DNA of 64,000 nucleotides from Ligustrum vulgare (lineage: Eukaryota > Streptophyta > Magnoliopsida > Lamiales > Oleaceae), in NCBI GenBank assembly GCA_963555705.1, contig OY743168.1, positions 22,326,139-22,390,138 on the forward strand, written 5' to 3'. Shown here in pieces: positions 56,865 through 64,000 of the stretch (its first letter is position 1; every line of letters starts with the position of its first letter). The translations under genes were made by a program, and so were the position numbers. Under the pieces are notes generated by a model that was not told the origin of the DNA, searched no databases, and saw nothing but the letters and a program-made list of their open reading frames with translations.

Positions 56865-56975
56865 TAACCATATCTGCAACCTTTTGGGACATATTATGCG
56901 TAGTTTGTTAAAAGTTACATGTTTTTAAATATGTTTGCCAAAAAGAGTCTTATTGGATTGGAGGAGATTCATTTA

Positions 56976-57140
56976 GTCTCCGTTTGGTGGAGATTAAAAA
57001 CAGATTTTTAATAAATTTTTTGATAAAATTGAAGAGATGTGGGTTGAAATGTTGTAAGTCCCATGAAATATGTGATTGGGATTGATTGTTAACTTTGACT
57101 TAGATAAAAATCTAAATTTTAATTATTGCCAAATAAGGGC
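56976..57140. mobile_element. Tourist-like MITE with TTA target duplication
   Basis: The left end gtctccgtttggtggagatt and right end attgccaaataagggc form an inverted repeat with tta outside both. Relatives are at about 28593-28740 and 60835-60995, sharing gatgtgggtt and atgaaatatgtgatt. Confidence 0.75.
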
Positions 57141-57143
57141 TTA

Positions 57144-57658
57144 GAGCATCAATATTGGATATGTTAAAAGTGTTTATTAATGTGAGATGTTAACTAATAG
57201 TCAATTTTATGTTTACATTGAATATGTTAACTTCTTTGCTAGATGAATCTTTTTAGCTACAAGTTAATTTTCTTGTTAAAATTTAGCCGACATTTTAACA
57301 TCTGACTGCCACTTTTGTATTAAAATTCTTCAATAACGTAAATACATCTCACACACCCAATCCCTTATTTATTCATTTTCATTTTTCTTCTTAATTTTTT
57401 TAACATCGATAAAATAAATAAATTTTTTTGTTGATTTTATATTATATGGTTTAATGAGATTTTCAAAATGAGTACCATATTAATATGTAAAATTTACTAT
57501 TTTAAAAATAAGTATTTATCATATTCTTGACTTAACTAGAAATTAACACATTCATTATTGCAATAATAATTAGTTTACTTTAACATATATATATGTGTCA
57601 TTTATTATATAATTTTTTATCTATGTAATTAGCTAAATGCAACCGGATACTCATACTC
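57144..57658. mobile_element. MITE of 515 bp with TTA target duplication
   Basis: The left end gagcatcaatattggatatg and the inverted right end gagtatgagtatccggttgc are related. tta lies at 57141-57143 and 57659-57661. The left tta is shared with the preceding MITE. Confidence 0.65.
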
Positions 57659-57673
57659 TTACTTTCTATGTAA

Positions 57674-59365
57674 CTAGTATTTCACCCGTACGATGCACGG
57701 AAATTATTATTCGCAATATCGATTTCAATAAGTATTCATAAAATTTTAGTATTTATACATTACCAACACATATAAATGTATAAAAAAATATTCTCTATTA
57801 CAATAATTATTAGGATTTAAAAAAATAACATAAGTAATTCAAATTATTAAAAAATTGTTTGAATAGTAAACGTCATTTTATATATTTAAATAATAAATTA
57901 TTATTGATTTCAATTATTTTAATGAATTATTAATAACTCCATTAAAAATGTAAATTTAGTAGTTTTTTAATGGTATATCACTTTTGACGTAATATTATGT
58001 GCACGAATATTGATGCATGCGAAATGTATTAGCATATTTCTCACAATTTTTACATTTGACTCTTATATTTAACTTACTTTTTAATTTTCATTCAAAAGCA
58101 TCAATCACAATAATTAAAAAAGAATAGTCAAAATATTTGAATTTAACCAATAAAACTTTATTTGTAAAAATAAGTAGTCAAAATAATAATTTTGAAAATC
58201 ACGTGATTATAATGATACGACAACCGAGAAAAGTTGGAGATTACAAAATTATATTCAAAATTATACCATATAATCTTTAAAAATTATTAAAATTAAGAAT
58301 GATTAAAAAATATTATTCATTCTATTAATATTATTAACTAAAAAAATCAAAACATTAACTCTTCAAAATTAACCTTCGTTAAATATTTTTTTTCTATTTT
58401 AATGAATTATTAATAACTTCATTGAAAATGTAAATTTAGTAGTTTTTTAATGGTATATCACATCTGATGTAATATTAGGTGGACAAATATTGATGCGTTT
58501 GAATGTATTAGCATATTTCTTATAACTTTTACATTTGCCTCTTTTATATAAAGTACTTTTTAATTTTCATTAAAAAACATCAATCACAATAATTAAAAAA
58601 GAAATAGTCAAAATATTTGAATTTAACCAATAAAACTTTATTTGAAAAAATAAGTAGTGAAAATAATAATTTTGAAAATCTAGTGATTATAATGATAGGA
58701 CAATCGAGTAAAGTTGAAGATTACAAAATTATACCAAAAACTATACCCTATAATCTTTAAAAATTATTAAAATTAAGAATGATTAAAAAATATTACTCAT
58801 TCTATTAATATTGTTAACTAAAAAATATCAAAACATTAACTCTTCAGTATTAATCTTCGTTAAATAACTTTTTCTATATATTATTTATAAGCAGTACATT
58901 TTTTCAACCCACTTTTTAACCACATATTTTTTCAAAACTATTTTTCAGCCACACATTTTACCTAAAAAAATATAATTACTGAACAGAGGGTTAATTTATT
59001 AAAATGTTTAATAATAGTATATAATATATATTTTAGAAAAATTGATTTGTAATATTAAAGATAACAAATGATTTGATCATTAATAATTAAAACATAATTT
59101 AATTATTGATGGCTGCACATATGATTTATAATATTAAAAACAAAAAATAAATTAAAAATCGATGATTAAATAATAATTTTAATACTGATAATTAAAAAAA
59201 TTGATTGAACTCATTCAATATTAATGTTAATAATAAAAATAATAATTATAACCAAAATATGTAAATAACAATAACATCATATTAATTATTTACTATAATA
59301 CTAAAACGTAAGGAATTTAAGAATTACATTTTGCCAAACTGTCCTACTTTTATATATAGTATAGA
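57674..59365 (-). mobile_element. Non-autonomous Helitron
   Basis: On the minus strand it starts TCTATACTATATATAAAAG after host A, and ends gtgcatcgtacgggtgaaata then CTAG before host T. A dyad precedes the end. This matches Helitron termini and A/T insertion without target duplication. Its interior contains a 480-bp tandem duplication and a Tourist-like MITE (about 58885-58995). It sits in an older related Helitron remnant (59366-60133). No RepHel gene is present. Confidence 0.8.
57915..58873. repeat. Tandem duplication with a 480-bp period
   Basis: attttaatgaattattaata begins at 57915 and again at 58395. The two 480-bp copies align end to end with scattered substitutions and few indels. 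Confidence 0.88.
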
Positions 59366-60133
59366 TTTCCACAATTGCAATGAACTGAAATTACTATCCG
59401 CAAAATAGATAAGTATTCATAAAATTTAATGATTGTACATAATCAACATAAATACAAAAAATACAAAAATAATTTTTATCACAACAATTATTAAAATTTA
59501 AAAACAACATAAATAATCCAAATTATCGAAAACTTTATTGAATGATAAATCCAAATTCTATAGTTTTTTAATTGTGCATCATATTAGATGTAATGTTATG
59601 AATACAAATATTGATGCTTGTTCAAGATATAAATATATTTATTATAATTTCTGCATTTACCTTATATATTTAATTTTTTCTCAATTTTTGTTCAAAAATG
59701 ACAATAAACTATAATTATACGACAATTGAACAATTTTGAAGATCAAGAAATTATTATATTATATAATGTTTGCACAATTATTAAAATTAAAATTTATTAA
59801 AAAAAATGTTAACAATTATTTGATATTTGATATTTACCATAAAAAGTAATAAATGCATTCACACAAATCCAATTTACATTCACACTAAACTACTGTTGAC
59901 GCCACCAGCCTTTGAGGTACTTACGGCTCGATCAACATACGGATTGTCCACCGCATGGTGTGAATTTGTTTCACGCGAGTTGGACGCGTCCCCAGGGGGT
60001 TTAGAACCTTGAACCTATGAAACTTAAAAATTTCAAAGACCTCGATAGACAATTCGTGTGTTGATCAAACCGTAAGTACCTTAAAAGTTGGTGACGTCAA
60101 CAACTAGTATTCTCCCTTTATATATACTATAGA
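59366..60133 (-). mobile_element. Older Helitron remnant
   Basis: A minus-strand 5' end TCTATAGTATATATAAAGG lies at 60133. The sequence at 59366-59450 resembles the 3' part of the Helitron inserted next to it (aagtattcataaaattt). An element with 44-bp inverted ends is inserted inside. Confidence 0.6.
59894..60102. mobile_element. 209-bp element with 44-bp terminal inverted repeats
   Basis: The left 44 bp (59894-59937) start tgttgacgccaccagcc, and the right 44 bp (60059-60102) end ggtgacgtcaaca. Inverted, they match at about 38 of 44 positions, and every mismatch is a transition. acta flanks the element if one extra c is allowed at the left. It is much more GC-rich than its host. Superfamily unknown. 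Confidence 0.75.
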
Positions 60134-62110
60134 TAGATATATTAGAGGTTCAGGTGTTACAAAAAATATCTTCGACTTGAAATATGATGAAATATTGTCG
60201 ACTTAACTCTCAAAATGTTTAGAATAATTATCGTTGTCGTGAAATGATGAAAATAAAATAACTTTTCCCCAACGGATAGAGACAAGTTGGGGCCTTCACT
60301 TCACGCTAAATATCTTTTGGAAAGGAATTTTTAAATTTAAATTTCAGAAATTGAAAAGACGGCAAAGAAAGATTACCTAACGGCTTTACTCTTTGGATTG
60401 CTTTATAACATGAAATGTCAATTTTGTTTTGATATTCGAAATCAATTTATAAACTATATAATTTTTTAAATTATTTTTTAAGTACATATTTTTCTTTAAT
60501 TTTCAATTATTATTTTTACTTCAAAATCATAAATAAAATAATTTATAAACTAAATAGTGTTATCCAACACTCTATTGCCGATTGGACTTAATTCTATCTT
60601 TTATCTTTATAGATTTTTCGAAAAATGTTTTTTATGAAGTTTGTTATAGTACTCGACCATGTTTGGTGTAAGAGATTTTTGAGAAAATTTGATTTTTTTA
60701 GAGAATGTATTTTTGAAAGATTTTGAAAAATGTGAAAGTAGTGTATTTCATAAAAATGTATGATTGAAAATGAATTTTAAGAAAAAATTATTCAAAAACT
60801 CATGAACCAAGTAGGAGTATAGTTAAACTCTTGTTTAGTAGAGATTAAAATCAGATTTTTATTAGATTATGATAAAAGTTGATAAAACGTATGGTTAAAA
60901 GATGTGGGTTCCATGAAATATGTGATTAAAATTAATCGCTAACTTTGATTTAAATTGAAATCTAGATTAAAATTTCTACCAAACATAGGCTAATTTTTAT
61001 TTAAAGTAAATAGACGTTTACAGGAATTAGCTTATGGAATCCTTGAAAAGTACTATAAAAGTCGGTATGTGTCCACGGTTTTTAAATCCGAAGCCTTATC
61101 CTCAAGTTATATTACCCAAATTTCAATCCTATATTGATAACGATAACAATATCAAAACTATTGAATAATGGTAAAAATTATGGACTTAATAAATTAATCA
61201 TGCCAAGTTAGCTTATAGATATAATCTTTTAACAAATCTTTGATTTTCTAGAAGAATAAAATTTACATAATTTTGACTCGGAGAATAAACAAAAAAATTT
61301 GGATTTTCTTCCTTATAAAATACTTAATTGAGCACGAGAAATAATAAGTCCTTCGCCTCGCTTTACAATATGTTGTTGAAACTTGAAATAGAGAAGAAAA
61401 GGTAAAAATAAACAAACTTTTTATTTACTTAAAGGTCGGCTAAACATACACACTTCATGAATCGAAAATTCCTTAAATGTCTTTGTTTAGTAACATTATT
61501 TGGTTTATAAACTAATTTATTTATAATTTTGAAGTGAAAATAGTAATTGAAAATTTGAAAGAAAAAATGTGTGTGGTTAAAAAATAATTAAAAAAATTGC
61601 GTATTTTATAAATTAATTTATTAATCATTTTTGATTACTAATAAATGGAGGCACAAGGAAGTCGCCGCAAAAACTCGGGCGTTGAAGAAGACAAAATGCA
61701 TACAATGAACTAAAAAATAATGACCAATGAATGCGTGCACAGTAATAACTGAGTAAGGAGAGGATTCTGGAAGTAATGCTATTGTAACAAATTAATATCA
61801 ATCATGGTACAACATAAAACTTGACATAAAATTTTATATCTATACACATGTTTCCATTCAATTTATTTACCTATCACATCAATTCTAAAATCAACCGTAC
61901 ACAAATTTTCGATCAAATTTTTCGAGCAAAGTAGTTTTATCCAATTAATATTATGCCTCTATTTAGTAACGTTTATTTATAATTTTGGAGTAAAAAGTAA
62001 TGATTAAAAATTGAAGAGAGAAAATATGTGTGGTTGAAAAATAATTAAAAAAATTGTATAATTTAGAAACTAAATAAACCAACTTATTTTTACCAGACAT
62101 TTGCTTAAAT
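60134..62110. other. AT-rich intergenic DNA with Tourist-like MITEs
   Basis: MITE copies are at about 60405-60570, 60835-60995, 61485-61660 and 61953-62105, recognised by mirrored ends and the interior gtgtgtggttaaaaaataa. No gene is seen. Confidence 0.5.
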
Positions 62111-62759
62111 TGTTGGGAATTTCGACACGTCGATTCCCACTTTACTTTTCCCACAGGATCTTTCGATGTTCAAAATAAAATAAGCAAACAAGAAAATAAA
62201 TACGAACACAGAAATTTACGTGGTTCAGCAAAATGCCTACGTCCACGGACCCTCGCCAAAGCTTTTCACTATATATTAAATTGTTACAAATATATAGACT
62301 TTCACTCACCAACCCAATCCCACAGACCACAGAGAAAATACAACAAACGAGCTTTACCACATATAATTTCTACCCTTTGACTTACACTACAAAGAGTTAC
62401 AAGAAACTTCACAATATGCTAGGCTCACAATTTTCTCTCTTTGATCACAATATGGCACTAATTAGCACTCTCTAATATGTTTGTGGTGGTGTATTTCTTC
62501 CTTAAATTCCTTCTCTATTTATAGAGAGAATTCTATATGAATTCTATATGAAATTCTCTTAACACCAAAATATCATGATTAGTCAAAACTAATCATCATT
62601 CCAAGACATCATAATTAGTCAAGACTAATCATCATTCAAAGACATCATAATTAGTCAAGACTAATTATCATTCAAATATAGCTCCACCATCCTTTGTTTC
62701 AACTAGGCACTCATTATGTTTCACTAGGCACTTGATTAATTTGGGTCAAATACCCAACA
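62111..62759. mobile_element. Solo LTR, 649 bp, with TSD taaat
   Basis: tgttgggaatt to tacccaaca is flanked by taaat on both sides (62106-62110 and 62760-62764). The middle has aaatttacgtggttcagc and acgtccacggaccctcgcc, shared with the LTRs at 39533 and 41304. The minus orientation is inferred from that relationship. No internal region remains. Confidence 0.88.
62565..62670. repeat. Three tandem units with an internal palindrome
   Basis: Within the solo LTR, a unit of about 37 bp (catcataattagtcaagact, then aatcatcattcaaaga) is repeated three times. Each contains the dyad attagtc, then gactaat. Confidence 0.8.
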
Positions 62760-62871
62760 TAAATGATACATTTATTTTAATGTAAAATCACATCAATCTC
62801 TTTGATGCAACCTATTGTACTGATTTTTATAACCATAGCATTATTCTTAACTACTAGTCCCATAAAAATAT

Positions 62872-63028
62872 GTCTTTGTTCGGCAACTGATGTTATGAGT
62901 GTTATAATTAATAATTTTTTTTAAATCGTTTTTTCAATCATATACATTTCTTCAAATTATTTTTTAACTACAATTCTAGCTAAAAAACACACCTTCTCCA
63001 ACTGTTATAACAATTGCCGAACGGAGGC
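62872..63028. mobile_element. Tourist-like MITE
   Basis: The ends gtctttgttcggcaactg and aattgccgaacggaggc are inverted repeats. The right flank is taa, but the left flank is not a perfect match. Another related copy follows at about 63068-63229 and a partial one near 63310-63480. Confidence 0.7.
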
Positions 63029-63371
63029 TAAGTTTGTTTCTTTTTTCACACAGAATATGAGAATTTTGGTTCTGTTTGCTAAAAATTGAATGTTTAAAAA
63101 AAAAAATTATGTTTTTTAGAAAAAATATGTGGTTGAAAAGTTGAGAGATAAAATAATGTGTAATTAAAAAATAATTTGAGAAGTTGTGTTGTTAAAAACA
63201 TGTTTAAAAACATATTTGTCAAAGTGAGGCATATGTTGGTTATAAATTTTGCGTATAATTTTCTTAATATATACTTCTATATTTAATTAATTAATATTTA
63301 TTTCAAATGTGTTGTTTATAAATATTTATTTAATAACTTATTTATAAATAATACAGTTTCTCAAAAATCAT

Positions 63372-63379
<8 letters not shown>

Positions 63380-63419
<40 letters not shown>
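63380..63419. repeat. (at)n microsatellite
   Basis: About 20 at units, preceded by ac repeats and followed by a T run. Confidence 0.95.
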
Positions 63420-63427
<8 letters not shown>

Positions 63428-63594
63428 TTTTCAATTATTTTTCAATCATAAACAGATTTTAAATCTTAATCTTAAATTATAGCAAAACGTCTATTAGTTT
63501 GAATAGGTGGTCGTGGACCCCCATTTCTAACAAGCTGGCTATAGCGTATACAGACTGTTACACCCACAATCCCTTATTCTTGTAGCCGACTTCC

Positions 63595-63600
63595 TATATT
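63595..63600 (+). promoter_or_regulatory. TATA-like box of the patellin gene
   Basis: tatatt in cttcctatattaacacc lies 78 bp before the patellin ATG, a plausible spacing for a short 5' UTR. C/T-rich sequence between them fits a plant leader. Weak single-motif evidence. Confidence 0.35.
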
Positions 63601-63672
63601 AACACCACTCCCTGCTTCAATCGTCATAAATCCAATAATTTCTTGTTTATTTTCATAAATAATTGTATAATC

Positions 63673-64000
63673 ATGGCTGAAGAAACCAAGAAATCTGTTG
63701 CTGTGCCTGCAAGTGAAGAGGTTACGGTAACTGATGTGCCGGTTCCTGAGAAGCCAACAGAGAAGGAGGCGCCACCACAGCCGGAGGGGGAGTGTGAGGT
63801 AGAAAAGGCTGAGAAACCGGCGGAAGAGGCCGTTGAAGGTGGTGCAGTTGAAGAGAACAAAATAACTGAATCGGCTTCGTTTAAAGAGGAAAGCAACAAG
63901 GTCGATGACCTGATTGACCCACAAAAGAAGGCGTTGGATGAATTCAAATTGTTGATTAAAGAAGCACTCAATAAGCATGAATTCACTGCTCCTCCGCTTG
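63673..64000 (+). CDS. Patellin-like protein (SEC14/GOLD family), 5' end only
   Basis: The ATG at 63673 gives MAEETKKSVAVPASEE and an open frame that leaves the window after 109 codons. The visible part is an acidic, Pro/Glu-rich N-terminus (EKPTEKEAPPQPEGE) followed by a conserved stretch with SFKEESNKVDDL, then QKKALDEFKLLIKEAL and KHEFTAPP. This order is characteristic of plant patellins, which carry a CRAL-TRIO (Sec14) lipid-binding domain and a C-terminal GOLD domain. They act in membrane trafficking, cell-plate formation and auxin-related processes. The Sec14 and GOLD domains lie beyond the edge, so completeness cannot be judged. No lesion is visible. The member of the family cannot be named. 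Confidence 0.88.
   Translation, partial: MAEETKKSVAVPASEEVTVTDVPVPEKPTEKEAPPQPEGECEVEKAEKPAEEAVEGGAVEENKITESASFKEESNKVDDLIDPQKKALDEFKLLIKEALNKHEFTAPPL

Noticed and set aside
59827..60012. Open frame of 61 codons across the 44-bp TIR element
   Set aside because: It spans the border between AT-rich Helitron DNA and the inserted element, so it is accidental.

Overview
The window is an AT-rich, repeat-dense piece of a flowering-plant (eudicot-type) nuclear genome. Three things point to this: intron-bearing genes with GT-AG borders, plant-specific gene families (NPF/NRT1-PTR transporters and a patellin), and a plant transposon load of Ty1/copia and Ty3/gypsy LTR elements, TR-GAG-like elements, Helitron-like ends, Tourist-like MITEs and SINEs. 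I see no operons, bacterial genes or CRISPR arrays. The species cannot be named from the sequence alone.

Genes. The only complete gene is an NPF-type proton-coupled transporter on the + strand. Its four exons (13273-15795) join in frame to 575 codons. To its right lie three damaged relatives: an exon-4 scrap (20790-21005), an isolated exon 1 + exon 2 pair (21366-21823), and a full-length copy (25380-28366) whose last exon leaves frame through a 23-nt deletion and returns to frame about 400 nt later. The exon 1-2 pair and the full-length copy belong to a recent block duplication. The 5' flank of the second block gained a 144-bp inverted-repeat element and a SINE after duplication, and the first block keeps the empty sites. 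At the right edge the first exon of a patellin (SEC14/GOLD) gene starts at 63673 and runs off the window.

Layout. 1-13200: short tandem repeats, a minisatellite field, a foldback element, and a nest of Helitron-like ends with simple repeats. 13273-28366: NPF cluster with intervening MITEs, a 1.1-kb TIR element and a partial tandem duplication. 29538-32968: a repeat with a 12-bp target duplication that holds a Tourist-like MITE and a 2.77-kb solo LTR. 33014-39265: a TAA-flanked repeat with a short tandem array, split by a degenerate Ty3/gypsy element (LTRs 33287-34199 and 38022-38921). 39533-41882: an internally deleted minus-strand LTR element carrying only a gag remnant. 42425-53160: a decayed Ty1/copia element whose reverse transcriptase is split by a young minus-strand gypsy-type gag-pro element (48223-52270) with two 835-bp LTRs. 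53725-63480: MITE-rich non-coding DNA, including a minus-strand Helitron (57674-59365) with an internal 480-bp tandem duplication, an element with 44-bp terminal inverted repeats, and a solo LTR (62111-62759).

How it fits together: a tandem transporter family is being eroded while transposons nest in the gaps. The layers can be ordered because target duplications and empty sites are visible. All comparisons were made by eye; no alignment or database search was run.
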